Below, piece by piece: positions 31,176-40,550 of a DNA stretch of 64,000 nucleotides. Each line of letters begins with the position of its first letter. Positions within the stretch are counted from its first letter, which is position 1. A program made the translations under genes and the position numbers. The notes beneath the pieces were generated by a model. It saw nothing but the letters and a program-made list of their open reading frames with translations. It ran no database searches and was not told the DNA's origin. The stretch is from CBDBEU01 sp965204565 (GTDB lineage Bacteria > Pseudomonadota > Alphaproteobacteria > Rhizobiales > TMED25), in assembly GCA_965204565.1 (NCBI GenBank), contig CBDBEU010000003.1, positions 372,001 to 436,000 of the forward strand, written 5' to 3'.

Positions 31176-33099
31176 GGGTCTGGACTCATTATAGCCACGA
31201 GATGATGGCTGCGGCGAGCGCGATAGCTGCCATGACGTTTTATGTCGCGCTCGAAGCGAGTTGCGATGCACCGCCGGTCTTTGAGGCAGCAGAACATGCG
31301 TTCGATGATATTTCGCTCTCTGTAGATGGCCCGATCGTGGTGATATCGGATCCTGCGGGTCTTTCGCGGCGGGATGACGGGCCCGGTCCCGCGCTCTTCA
31401 GGCCGTCACAACCTTTGTCGGCGACAGGTTCGGCGGATGGCGGCATGGCCTCGATGCAGCGCTGTGCGACCCTGCAATCATGCACGTTTCCGGGCGTCGG
31501 GAGCAGGACGCAATTGACAAAAACACGGGGCTGCCCTTGTGGTCGCGGACGGCGTGGAGCCCGGTGTTGCGTCCGCCTTCGGTGCGGCCGATACCATGGG
31601 GGGGCATGGGGGCCAGGGCCCCCTTTTCCGCCGCCGGCGCAGCGATGAACCTTGATGCGGGATGTCGACGAACAGCCGGTCAGGCGTATCCTCGGCGCCT
31701 GCCGAAGCGCTGAAGATACCTTCCCATATACCGCGCTCGTCCCAGAGTTAGTAAATTGTATCAAAGTGAGATTTCATTAATCCTTTATTGTAACACTTCA
31801 TCTAACTCGGCACAGGGTTGGCCACAGACTGATTTATAGTCATTGCAGAACTCAGAAGAAACAACAAAAGGATTACCGAGATCACTTTCCGCTTTTCGGC
31901 TATAGGTGCGGTTATCTCCCTTAGTCTGCAAACCTACCAAATAGTCTTCACCATTAATTGTCGCAATGTTGGGACTACCAGAAACACCCCCTTCTGCGGG
32001 ACAGTAACTTGTAACAAAACTCCCACTAATTTCTAATAGCTCACACGGCTCGTTAACTCTCAATGGGGATTGATTAAGGTCTGCAATGTCATTAGGAGTT
32101 TGCTGGCTTAATGTTTGTAAGTTAAAATCAGGAGTTCCACTTGAATCAGTATTAAATCTAGTTTGTGGCCTATAAAAATGAACATCTATTTCACCACTTC
32201 TTGAAGCATTCACTATTCTTTTATTTGAACTTCTTACTGGTCTTACAAAATTATTTGGCCTAAGAGCTTTATCTACTTTTACAAAAACATAATCTGTAGA
32301 GGACTCATCCCAGGCAGAAGGATTGTTTATTCTAGGAGACACAAACTGAGAGTTACTTTGACTGGCTCTTGTCACATTCTTTGGATTTATAGGGTAAGCA
32401 GCAACTCTAACTGAGTTTCGAATAGGCTCTCTTAAGGAGCGATTTTCTTTTCTCGCTTTTCGTGGATCATCTAAAACTCCATGAGCTGTAGCTAAATAAA
32501 CCCCAGGACAAACTTGAATTCCTTGAGAAAAGCTATTCAAAGTCCAAAAGGTAGCCATGGCAGCCCCAACTCCCTCTTTAGTAGAAACAGGGGACATTGA
32601 ATTGTCCCGATCCTCATACCAAGCAGCGTTATGAAGACAGCTTTCAGGGTTTAACATGCAGTTGATTTCATTCAGCTCAGAGGCTGAACCATTTGAAGAT
32701 TTCATCCCACAGTTTTCACCATTTTTTGTTCCATTATATCTTATTCCTCCAGCTATAGAATACGCATCAATAGAGAAAAAACTCATTAACATTATTAACA
32801 ATAGCGATAGTAAACCATGAGGTGATTTTAATAGTTTCATTTTTTTTAAGTCTCTCTTTATAGTTGACGAAGCGGTTGAAGAGCGTCTTCTTCGGCCCGG
32901 CGACCGCCACAGCGCAGAGCATGGACGGTCCCGCTCGGCACAGGACGATCATCAACACGCTTCCTGCCGCGCATATCGGTCGGCGGAAGCGGCGCGATCC
33001 GGGCCTGCTGAGAATCGGAAAACCGGGAGAAATCATACATCTCGTTACCTCCTCATCGGAGGCAATGAACCATCCTCAGATCAAATCGGGAAGACGGTT
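31176..33099 (-). mobile_element. IS5-type element carrying a protease gene, copy 2 (right end cut)
   Basis: Nearly identical to 6086-8057 in the IS parts and in the insertion point of the AT-rich cassette. The left GGGTCTGG end is present, preceded by TA; the right end is missing its last ~15 bp and passes straight into an IS21 remnant at 33100. The C-terminal transposase piece carries the same type of frame disruptions as copy 1. The N-terminal piece still spells 'KTLFNRFVNY' before the cassette. Without its right inverted repeat this copy should be immobile. Confidence 0.82.
31785..32840 (-). CDS. Secreted trypsin-like serine protease, IS passenger, copy 2
   Basis: A 351-residue homologue of the protease at 6697-7761 retains the signal peptide and the complete triad (His120, Asp183, Ser287 in 'GVSGSP'). 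About ten residues differ over the first two thirds. Two patches near the C-terminus differ strongly, around the segment just before the catalytic serine and around 'NRTYS', including a three-residue deletion. Both genes are open over full length despite lying in dead IS copies. The A-run before the start is one base longer than in copy 1, which breaks the ATGA overlap with the transposase remnant. Confidence 0.85.
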   Translation of the reverse strand: MKLLKSPHGLLSLLLIMLMSFFSIDAYSIAGGIRYNGTKNGENCGMKSSNGSASELNEINCMLNPESCLHNAAWYEDRDNSMSPVSTKEGVGAAMATFWTLNSFSQGIQVCPGVYLATAHGVLDDPRKARKENRSLREPIRNSVRVAAYPINPKNVTRASQSNSQFVSPRINNPSAWDESSTDYVFVKVDKALRPNNFVRPVRSSNKRIVNASRSGEIDVHFYRPQTRFNTDSSGTPDFNLQTLSQQTPNDIADLNQSPLRVNEPCELLEISGSFVTSYCPAEGGVSGSPNIATINGEDYLVGLQTKGDNRTYSRKAESDLGNPFVVSSEFCNDYKSVCGQPCAELDEVLQ

Positions 33100-33360
33100 G
33101 TGGACATGACGGGTGAGCCGGTCGAGCAGCGCGCCGATCGCCGGAAGGCACCGAATACCGCAGCATCCTGTCGACCGTGCGCCGATCAATCCCGCTGCTT
33201 CGCGCCGGCTCATCCCTTCAACAAAAACCGCACGCCGCACCTTAACGTAAAGCGCCACACCCTTCATCCCCCGCCCTCTGCCAAAGGCACGAAGGCTGTC
33301 AATGGTGGAATATCACTCCGGCCGATCAGGTCGCTTCACCGGGGGAGTATCGCTCCGGCG
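33100..33360 (-). mobile_element. IS21-family istA 5' remnant with terminal repeats
   Basis: The minus strand from 33267 spells the start of an IS21 IstA ('LYVKVRRAVFVEGMSRREAA', then in another frame the 'MLRYSVP' block). Upstream, two related repeats (GGAATATCACTCCGG and GGAGTATCGCTCCGG) resemble the multiple terminal repeats of IS21 ends. Only about 60 codons remain before the junction with IS copy 2. Confidence 0.7.
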
Positions 33361-33381
33361 TTCTCATGGTTTTAAGGCGCG

Positions 33382-34260
33382 CTATTTCTCCACCGTGGCA
33401 CTCTCGATTGCGTATTTTTCCTCCAGACCGATTAAATCCTCGATCTCCTTGCGCCACAAGATCATGTCTTCGGGATCATTGCCCGATACGCCGGTCTCCA
33501 TCAGACTGGTCATCACCTTCTTCATCACCTGCGTTATCGGGCACAGAAGCGCTGTCGGGTAGGTTGCGGTCTTGTAGCCAAGCGCATCGAACTCGGCGAC
33601 GGTGAACATCGGCCGGCGCAGGCGATTGCCTTCGGAATTGATATAGGCAACAGGTCCGTTGATATCCCTGGGCGCGCTTTCGGCTTCAGCCTGCGCGTCA
33701 GGCGCGATCATCACCATGTCGGCACCGGCCTCCAAGCACATATTGGCGCGCTCGACACCCTCCTGATAGTTCACCACATGCATCGAATCGGTACGCGCCA
33801 TGATCATGAATTCAGAGTCGTTGCGGGCATCGACCGCCGCCTTGATGCGATCCAGGAACTCATCGCGCGGCACCACATGTTCGATGCCCTTATGGTAGTG
33901 CGCACGCTTTGGATAGATCTGGTCTTCGATGTGGAGTCCCGCCGCGCCCGCCTTTTCCACCTCGTGCACGGTGTGCATGCAGTGCAGAGATTCGCCATAA
34001 CCGGCACCGGCATCAACAAACAGCGGAATATCGACAGCCGATGAGATATAGCGCGCGGAAGTGGCAAGCTCAGTGAGCGAAATCAGTGGTTCGGTAATGA
34101 CCAGATGTGCACCCAGCTGATAACCGCCAAGATGCACGCATTTGGCGCCCATCGCTTCTGATACCCGAGCAGAATAGGGATCCCAAATCCCCATGGACGG
34201 GAAGAAACCGGGTGCTTCCAGAAGATCACGAAATTTTCGGCAAGCGGTCTTATTTGTCAT
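33382..34260 (-). CDS. Isocitrate lyase/PEP mutase superfamily protein (paralogue 1)
   Basis: This 292-residue TIM-barrel protein of the isocitrate lyase/PEP mutase family has the metal-binding 'VDAGAGYGE' and 'IEDQ' blocks. Enzymes here cleave or form C-C or C-P bonds of oxo-acids (methylisocitrate lyase, oxaloacetate decarboxylase, dimethylmalate lyase). The lyase K-[KR]-C-G-H loop is replaced by 'KRAHYHKG', so classic lyase chemistry is doubtful. It follows paralogue 2 by 48 bp, likely one operon. Confidence 0.85.
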   Translation of the reverse strand: MTNKTACRKFRDLLEAPGFFPSMGIWDPYSARVSEAMGAKCVHLGGYQLGAHLVITEPLISLTELATSARYISSAVDIPLFVDAGAGYGESLHCMHTVHEVEKAGAAGLHIEDQIYPKRAHYHKGIEHVVPRDEFLDRIKAAVDARNDSEFMIMARTDSMHVVNYQEGVERANMCLEAGADMVMIAPDAQAEAESAPRDINGPVAYINSEGNRLRRPMFTVAEFDALGYKTATYPTALLCPITQVMKKVMTSLMETGVSGNDPEDMILWRKEIEDLIGLEEKYAIESATVEK

Positions 34261-34308
34261 GCGGAGTTACTCCTGTTTCGAGGCGGTGCGGCTCATCTCC
34301 GCAAGGGG

Positions 34309-35253
34309 TTAAAGGCCGGGCGTTCCGTCATATTTTTCAAGCTCTTCGGCCGGCAGGTACTTTTCTTCCATCTCTCGGATTGTCGCAAATCCGGCGAGCT
34401 TGTGGAACTGGCCCATGGGGTGGTCCTTGAGCCGGGTCTGAAAATCGATCTCAGCAGATGCGCCGCGCTCCTTCAGATCGATGGCATAGTCCCATGTTGC
34501 CACCATGGAGGCGCGCATCGCGGCAAGCGAGGTGTGCATCGCCTTGTAGCCAAGGGCTGCCACGTCATCGAAGCTGACACCGCTGCCGCGCCAATCAAGA
34601 TTGGAGGAGAAGTTGAAATAAAGGGCAGCATCCGGACATTCGGCACGGACACCTTCGGCAAAGCCGCGTGCCAGTTCCATATCGGTGTTTGGAAACTCGC
34701 TCCACACCATGTCGCAACCGGCTTTGGCGAAGGCCCGGCCGCGGCGTATCGCCTCATCAAGGCCGCCACCCTGGGCCGCAACTGCGTCTGTGCGGCCCAT
34801 GATGATGAAATCCTTGTCCTGCCTTGCATCGAGCGCCGCGCGTATCTTACCGACCGCCTCATCAAGGGAGACGATCTGTTTGCCGGCCACATGGCCACAG
34901 CGCTTGGGCGAGACCTGGTCTTCGATATGAATACCGGCGACACCAGATTTTTCGAAGTTTTGCACTGTACGCACGACATTGACGGCGTTGCCGTAACCGG
35001 TGTCGGCATCGACCATCACGGGAAGCATCACCGATCGCGCAACATGACCGGCATTGGCGACCATTTCAGGCTCGGTAATGAGGCCGACATCTGGTAAGCC
35101 AAGCAGCGTGAGTGAGACGTCGTAGCCGCCGAGATAGATATAATCGAACCCCGCCTTCTCAACGATCATGGCGTTGATCGGTGTGGCGATGCCAAGCGTG
35201 TAGAGATAGCGTTTTTGCTTCAAGAACTGCTTCAGCTTCAGGCCCTTGCTCAT
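34309..35253 (-). CDS. Isocitrate lyase/PEP mutase superfamily protein (paralogue 2)
   Basis: A 314-residue member of the same family has an intact metal site 'VDADTGYGN', 'IEDQ' and the catalytic loop 'KRCGH', so a methylisocitrate- or dimethylmalate-lyase-like C-C cleavage is plausible. The start at 35253 follows a GGGGGGATCC ribosome site; an in-frame ATG at 35340 would add 29 atypical residues. It is first in the two-gene unit with paralogue 1. The order tct importer, M20 hydrolase, two lyases suggests a carboxylate-degrading set. Confidence 0.87.
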   Translation of the reverse strand: MSKGLKLKQFLKQKRYLYTLGIATPINAMIVEKAGFDYIYLGGYDVSLTLLGLPDVGLITEPEMVANAGHVARSVMLPVMVDADTGYGNAVNVVRTVQNFEKSGVAGIHIEDQVSPKRCGHVAGKQIVSLDEAVGKIRAALDARQDKDFIIMGRTDAVAAQGGGLDEAIRRGRAFAKAGCDMVWSEFPNTDMELARGFAEGVRAECPDAALYFNFSSNLDWRGSGVSFDDVAALGYKAMHTSLAAMRASMVATWDYAIDLKERGASAEIDFQTRLKDHPMGQFHKLAGFATIREMEEKYLPAEELEKYDGTPGL

Positions 35254-35340
35254 GGATCCCCCCTGCCCGGCCATCACATGGCCCGGCGCAATAAGAATGA
35301 CGTTGCTCCCGGCTTGAAGCGCATGGCGGATGGAATTCAT

Positions 35341-35681
35341 CCTGAAGCCAGTGAAATCATGCGTGAGCGCCGCGGCCGTTTTCCCGGCACGAGACCTATC
35401 AGATAAAAAACGACCCTCCGAACCGGGGGCGGGTGCGAAGGGCCGTCTGCGGATTGAGGCGGTGCGGGTTGAGGGGGTGCGGGTTGAGGGGGTGCGGGTT
35501 GAGGGGGTAACCCGCTGCCGTCCTCAGGGGATTGGCATTGCTTGGTGACATCATAAGCAGCCAGCAATTTCCTGTAGGATTATTTTTGTTGATTAATCAA
35601 TTTGTTGGGGCAGGTCTACGCGTTTTCTTTGGTGGGCTTTTTGCGCCGGCCCGTTTTTCGTCGTGCCATCCACCGCCCGCA
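35341..35681. other. Intergenic region with a 15-bp repeat
   Basis: No gene is recognisable between the second lyase paralogue and the transposase remnant. The stretch contains three tandem 15-bp units (35459-35503) and probably the promoter of the lyase genes. Nothing else was identified. Confidence 0.45.
35459..35503. repeat. Three tandem 15-bp repeats
   Basis: The unit GGGGTGCGGGTTGAG occurs three times head to tail, the first copy with one change, followed by GGGGTAACCC. The unit is a multiple of three, but no plausible gene spans it. It lies about 200 bp upstream of the lyase start on the minus strand. Confidence 0.85.
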
Positions 35682-37195
35682 ATGCGATCCACGCACCTGC
35701 TCCATCGACAGTTGAGAGAGGCTCTCAGATGTCCGGAAACTCTTTCCGCAAACATCTGTCGATGCCAGGCATGCTTCGCCCGCATCCCCGACCCGATCAA
35801 CACACGTGACTTCAGTCTGTCCGACTGCCTGATGTCCGCACTGGCGGTGTTTTCACTCAAGTTTCCGTCGTTGCTTCAGTTTGACCGGGCTTCAGTTTGA
35901 CCGGCAGGTGCGCGGCGGCGAGTATCCGGTCCAGGCGCGGAACCTCCGCTCGCTCTTTGGCGTGGAAAAGGTGCCCTCGGACACGCGGATGCGCGCGCGC
36001 CTTGACGCAGTCGACCCCTGCGACCCGCGCCGCTGCTTCGAGCAGATCCTATGCCGCACTGCAGCGCGGCAAGGTGCTCGAAGGCTGGACGGTCTTCGAC
36101 GGGCATCTGCTGATCTCGGTGGATGGCACCGGCCAGCATTCCTCGCACAAGGTCGGTTGCAGACGCTGCTGCGTGAAGAGCCACCACGACGACGGGTCGA
36201 AGACGTACGACCACCAGCCCCTCGGCGCGGCGGTGGTCCACCCCGACCTGAAGGAGGTGTTCCCACTGGCGCCGGAGCCGATCCGGAATGAGGACGGAAC
36301 CACGAAGAACGACTGCCGAGCGGAACGCCGCGAAGCGTCTCCTCAGCGACCTGCGCCGGGAGCACCCGCACATCAAGGCGGTCATCGTCGAGGACGGGTC
36401 GGCGTCCAACGGACCCCGCATCAGGCATCTGCGGGACAAGGGTTTTCGTTTCATCCTCGGCGCGAAGCCGGGCGATCACAAACTGCTGTTCAGTCGGGTC
36501 AAGGCCAGCGAGACGCAGCAGACACGGGAGACGCGTGACAAGACGACCGGCAGGATGCATCGCTTCGAGTGGGACGCACACCTGCCGCTCAACGACGCGA
36601 ACTTCGAGGTGAGGGTCAACATGCTGAACGACGAGGAGACTGACACGAAAGGCACGCAAGGAAAGAGAAAGAGTTTCTCATGGATCACCGATCTCCCGCC
36701 GGAGCTGGACACGGTGATGTCCGTCATGCGGGCCGCCCGCCGCAGATGGGCGATTGAGAACGAAACGTTCCAGACACCCAAGGCGCGGGACGGATATAAC
36801 TTCGGGCACGGCAACAACCATCCGGCGGACGTTTTCGCGACGCTCGCCATGCTCGCCTTCCTGATCGATCAGGTGCAGCGGCACTGCTGCCCGCTGTTCG
36901 GGAAGGCGCGAGAGCACCGGGAGCGTATCCTCTCCCTTTGGGACAAGGATGCGCAGCCTGTTGCAGAACTTGCGCATCGCGGACTGGCAGACTTTCCATC
37001 TCGCCCTGTCAGCGGAGATGAAGAAACCGGAACTCGCAGCCTTGCTTCCCGACGGGCGGTAGCTGCTCCGGCCACGCACGACAGACACCGTCCCGCCCTT
37101 CGCCGAAACCTCGTTGTCCGGGCAGCTGACCGGCCATCAGCCATGCGTGCGCCGACCGACCGCTCATTGCAGCCCGACCGTAACAGACGTCAATG
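35682..37195 (+). pseudogene. DDE transposase of an IS4-like/ISNCY element, frameshifted
   Basis: Successive plus-strand frames spell one transposase: 'LMSALAVFSLKFPSLLQFDR', 'LRSLFGVEKVPSDTRMRARLD', 'ALQRGKVLEGWTVFDGHLLISVDGTG', 'APEPIRNEDGTTKNDC', 'RNAAKRLLSDLRREHPH', 'FILGAKPGDH' and 'RRRWAIENETFQT'. At least three frame changes are needed, one of them explained by a 16-bp tandem duplication at 35873-35904. The family name is from memory of the 'IENETF' block and is less certain than the identification as a transposase. Confidence 0.8.
35873..35904. repeat. 16-bp tandem duplication disrupting the transposase
   Basis: GCTTCAGTTTGACCGG is present twice in direct succession. Because 16 is not a multiple of three, it shifts the transposase reading frame at the 'LLQFDR' block and is one cause of inactivation. 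Confidence 0.9.
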
Positions 37196-37352
37196 AGAGG
37201 GAATTATTCCTACAGGGAATCGCTGATAGGTAGCGCGCAGGCCTGGTGCGTATTGTGATATAGATCACAAAATAGACCATTGATGATTCTTGCAGGCTTG
37301 AGAAGTGGGTGCTTGGCGCCCCTGGTCGTGCATGCAGGCCCTTCGCCCGGTT

Positions 37353-38312
37353 TCAGATCATAGCGCGGCGCACCAGCTCTTGAACGTGAGCTTCCAGCAT
37401 TTCATCAAGGCCACGAAGCGTGACACCAAGAGAGTTCTGACGGGTTAGATCAAACTGGGTCGGACGCACCGCAACTTCATCAGGATCAATGGGTGGCATG
37501 CGGTAGGCCGGCCAGACCCGTTGCAGAGCCTGCAAGATCTCACGCCAATGCCAGCTTTGCCTGACGCCGAAATAGCGCCCGTTGGCGTCGTCACGCTCGA
37601 GTGCAGCAACATGCAGGGCGGCAAGATCGCGCGCGTCGACCATCGACATGGAGGAATTGGGAATGCTGTCGGCAAAGCGCTCGTCCTTGATGATGGCGGC
37701 AAAGCGCTGATGGCCGACCACCGGCTCAGGCTGATAAGCAGGCCCGGTAATCATCGATGGATTGATTGTGCATACGCGAAGCGCCCCACCTGAGGCTTGC
37801 ATGCGGCCAAGCACAATACGGTCAAGACGGGTCTTGCCAACTGCAGCAAATTTTTTCTGGGTCAGTTGCAGGTCGGCGTCGGACCAGTGATCGATCTCGT
37901 CCTTCAGTTCCGGCTCGCCCTCTGGGGGATTGGTGGAGCCGGTACTGGAGGTGATCACAATCCGCGCGATTTCCGTCTCCAAAGCAGCGTCGCAGCAATT
38001 TTCACCGACCGCAACCATGAGATCGATGGTCTCCGGCTCTATTACCGGAGAACCGGCACAAACAATCACTCCGCTACACCCGGACATGGCACGCTTCAGA
38101 CTGTCCGGGTCATAGACATCGGCGGTAAAAAGCGTCAGCTGTGCGCCGCCTTCCCCTGCTGACGCGACGTCGGACATCAGCCAGCCGGCATTGGGTCCGC
38201 CGGCATTGCGCAAAGTGGCATGAACATCATATCCGCGCGCCAGAAGCGTTGCTGCCACATGGCTGCCAACGAAGCCGCTCGAACCAACTACGCAGATTGT
38301 TTCACCATTCAT
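37353..38312 (-). CDS. Extended SDR (dihydroflavonol-reductase-like) protein
   Basis: This 319-residue protein has the NAD(P) motif 'VVGSSGFVGSHVA' and the 'ITSSTGS' block of the NAD-dependent epimerase/dehydratase superfamily, closest to dihydroflavonol-4-reductase/cinnamoyl-CoA-reductase-like enzymes ('INPSMITGP'). The catalytic YxxxK is not intact: the equivalent segment reads F-A-A-V-G-K, putting Ala where Tyr is expected, with a Phe just before it. It may be inactive, use another residue, or bind a ligand only. It stands alone between IS debris and a broken response regulator. Confidence 0.82.
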   Translation of the reverse strand: MNGETICVVGSSGFVGSHVAATLLARGYDVHATLRNAGGPNAGWLMSDVASAGEGGAQLTLFTADVYDPDSLKRAMSGCSGVIVCAGSPVIEPETIDLMVAVGENCCDAALETEIARIVITSSTGSTNPPEGEPELKDEIDHWSDADLQLTQKKFAAVGKTRLDRIVLGRMQASGGALRVCTINPSMITGPAYQPEPVVGHQRFAAIIKDERFADSIPNSSMSMVDARDLAALHVAALERDDANGRYFGVRQSWHWREILQALQRVWPAYRMPPIDPDEVAVRPTQFDLTRQNSLGVTLRGLDEMLEAHVQELVRRAMI

Positions 38313-38500
38313 GATGATCTCGATTCAGGGTGGGTGCAGAGCTCGCAGAGAGAAATTTCAATGACCTTCCGTCACTCTCTTTTGGCGAGTATCTTTCACA
38401 TATATCTCATTTCTAGTTGTACATCCTGATTGCGGGACACCTTGCGCGTCCAACTCGGCAACTCATTCCGAAAGCTCAAAAATCAATGCCGGAACCGCAT

Positions 38501-39039
38501 ATGAAAGCCACTGATCTCTCCCGTCTGCAGGTGATGTGTGCCGACGATAGCCCATTCTTAATGGAAATGTTGCGCACCATGCTCCGCGCATTTGGAATTG
38601 GCATGTTGATTATGCGATTAACGGAAAGTCGGCGCTGAAAGCGCTGAATCAGCACAAGTTCGATGTGATGCCGGTCGACTGCCCGATGTCGGATATGGAT
38701 GGTATCCAACTCATCCACCGGGTTCGCAGCGATACGTCGCTTCCCAGCGTTGGTCTGCTGATCATATGTGTGACAGCACATGCGGTGCGTCCCATGGTCG
38801 ACGCGGCAATCCGCAATGGTGCTGATGGTTTTCTGGTCAAACCAATTTCGGCAAAGGACCTCTATACGTGCCTTGCTCAGCATAGCGAAACCCCGCTGCC
38901 GCGCATTTCACTCCGAGGATATTTTGGGCCGGAACGTCGCCGTAATCCCGCCCCCAGCTATAAAGGTGTTGAACGGCGGCTGGCTGAAATCGATCTTTCG
39001 CTGGATGCTTGCAACCCGATGGTGTTGGAACACACCTAG
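38501..39039 (+). pseudogene. CheY-like response regulator with a frameshift
   Basis: The N-terminal part ('LQVMCADDSPFLMEMLRTMLRAFG') and the C-terminal part ('ALNQHKFDVMPVDCPMSDMDGIQL', 'TAHAVRPMVDAA', 'GADGFLVKPIS') are in different frames. One base appears to be missing near 38610, between the first helix and the second strand; restoring it gives a continuous receiver domain with the phosphorylatable Asp in 'VDCPMSDMDG'. The C-terminal 'GYFGPERRRNP' tail is typical of small rhizobial regulators. It is probably inactive unless the frameshift is a sequencing error. Confidence 0.78.
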
Positions 39040-39040
39040 A

Positions 39041-39083
39041 GCATCATCCGACCGGAGCGAAGCGAGGATCGATCAGATGATGC
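39041..39083. repeat. Inverted repeat after the response regulator
   Basis: GCATCATC at 39041 pairs with GATGATGC at 39076, with a 27-nt partly structured spacer. It lies just after the response-regulator stop and may act as a terminator. It resembles a degenerate version of the palindrome that follows. Confidence 0.55.
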
Positions 39084-39099
39084 GTCAATAACACCACAC

Positions 39100-39139
39100 T
39101 AGAGCGCTATCTGATCGAGGCGGATCAGATAGCGCTCTA
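39100..39139. repeat. Perfect 17-bp palindrome (rhizobial-type intergenic element or terminator)
   Basis: TAGAGCGCTATCTGATC and its exact reverse complement flank a six-base loop GAGGCG. Such short palindromes starting with TAGAGCGC are scattered in intergenic regions of Hyphomicrobiales. There is no T-run, so a role in termination or RNA stability is possible but not shown. Confidence 0.75.
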
Positions 39140-39296
39140 GTTGCGCCATTTGGCTCGCCCAAATGTGAACCAACCCCCCTCATCCAGGTGATATGCCCCG
39201 CTGGACCGGGGTGGAAATAGCAGCCATCATATTGGCTTGCTCTGCGCCATTGGAAGTGCGGGGAGAAGACTTGCCGATCCACAGCGAGGGTGACAC

Positions 39297-40196
39297 ATGG
39301 CGATATGGATCCTGCGGCGGGCTTCATTCAGGCGTACACGCGCTAGAAAGCGAACTGCCGTTTTAGTGCTGTCCGCAACATTTGCCGTCATGACACTGTT
39401 TGCCTCCGCCAGGCCGGCGAGCGCACAACTCGCGGTAGATCTGGAGTTGGTGCTGGCCGTCGATGCATCGGGCAGCGTCGACGATGACGAGTTCCGTTTG
39501 CAGCTTCACGGTATTGCCGCGGCGTTTCGCGATCCAAAGGTGGTAGAGGCAATCTCGCACGGCTTTCACGGACACATTGCCGTTGCACTTCTTGTGTGGT
39601 CAGACGCCCACGTCCAAAAGGACCGGGGCAAATGGTATGTGATCCGCTCGGCGGAAGACGCAGAGGCCTTCGCACTTCTCGCGCAATATCATCCGCGGCG
39701 GGTGCGAAACGGGGCTACCGGCATCGGGGCCGGTATCGGCACCGCGATCGACATGATGCGCTACAACGGCCTGAATGGCGCACGCCGTGTGGTTGACGTC
39801 TCGGGCGATGGTATTGAATCGCCGCTCGATACCAGCCTCACCGTCGGCGCCACACTACTCAAAGACGCGCACAAACTCGGCAACAAGCTCGGCATTATCG
39901 TAAACGGATTGGCAATCACCAATGACGTGCCAAATCTTGATGTGTGGTACGACAACAATGTGCGCATGGGGCCTGGAAGCTTCGTCATGCGCGCTGAAAA
40001 CTACAGCGATTTTGAACGCGCCATGCGGGCCAAGCTATTGCGGGAAATCGACCAGACCTCACCGGTTACATTGAACCCACATTCCCCAGGTAACGTGACG
40101 TTTTCGCGCCTCCGACAGCCGGTAATATGTCATATTTCAGCATGTTGTGCGGGCTGTAGGGGGCGGATCACGGATCACCCGCAGGGTGCAGGCTAA
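39297..40196 (+). CDS. DUF1194 von Willebrand factor A-like secreted protein, 3' end replaced by IS DNA
   Basis: The protein has a signal peptide (cleavage near 'RPASAQL'), then a VWFA-type domain with the MIDAS motif 'DASGSVDDDEF' and 'VVDVSGDGIE'. DUF1194 proteins are exported and of unknown function. Native homology ends near residue 260 ('FERAMRAKLLREI'); the following ~35 codons to the stop at 40196 are read from the left end of an IS1380 element, the same DNA as at 62490-62580. The domain is complete, so the protein may still work with a foreign tail. Confidence 0.83.
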   Translation: MAIWILRRASFRRTRARKRTAVLVLSATFAVMTLFASARPASAQLAVDLELVLAVDASGSVDDDEFRLQLHGIAAAFRDPKVVEAISHGFHGHIAVALLVWSDAHVQKDRGKWYVIRSAEDAEAFALLAQYHPRRVRNGATGIGAGIGTAIDMMRYNGLNGARRVVDVSGDGIESPLDTSLTVGATLLKDAHKLGNKLGIIVNGLAITNDVPNLDVWYDNNVRMGPGSFVMRAENYSDFERAMRAKLLREIDQTSPVTLNPHSPGNVTFSRLRQPVICHISACCAGCRGRITDHPQGAG

Positions 40197-40430
40197 ACGG
40201 GTGATATCAGGCGCGGTTTCGACAGTCGGGGGCGGCTGGCGGGTGCGGCTGGAATGCCATGGCTCGAAGATCGGTTCCGACGGTGGCCCGTTGCCGTTCC
40301 GGGAGTTGGACGAGACCCCGGGATTGCACGATATTGCCGGCGGTCCTCTCGGAGATCCGCGAACCGTCCACAACCGTCTGCATTCCGTGGTCGGGCTTTT
40401 GCGGCAGCCGGTCTTCGGGTCGACACGGAT
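40081..40430 (+). mobile_element. IS1380-family left end and transposase N-terminal remnant
   Basis: The terminal sequence (around 40081-40180) and the start of the transposase ('WRVRLECHGSKIGSDGGPL', 'FRELDETPGLHDI', 'TVHNRLHSVVGLLRQPVFG') match the inverted copy at 62100-62575. Homology stops abruptly at about 40430. It truncates the DUF1194 gene. Confidence 0.78.
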
Positions 40431-40550
40431 GTATTTGCGGTCAAGAACCCGCTCGACACCACCGCCTTGATCTTCCGGGACGATGCGTTCCGCAACACCC
40501 AACCAGATTTCATCCGGGGCTTCGATGGTTATTATATTCGCCATAGGCTG
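40431..40550 (-). other. Unassigned fragment between IS1380 and RND remnants
   Basis: The minus strand can be read as a short protein-like stretch ('IEAPDEIWLGVAERI', 'VERVLDRKYIRVDPK') that I do not recognise. It is bounded by two mobile or broken elements and is presumably a piece of a lost gene. Confidence 0.35.

Noticed and set aside
30820..31176. A 118-codon open frame upstream of IS copy 2
   Set aside because: No signal, domain or ribosome site supports it; composition looks like non-coding GC-rich sequence.
35459..35503. Tandem repeats as a CRISPR array
   Set aside because: Units of 15 bp follow directly without spacers, and no cas genes are present.
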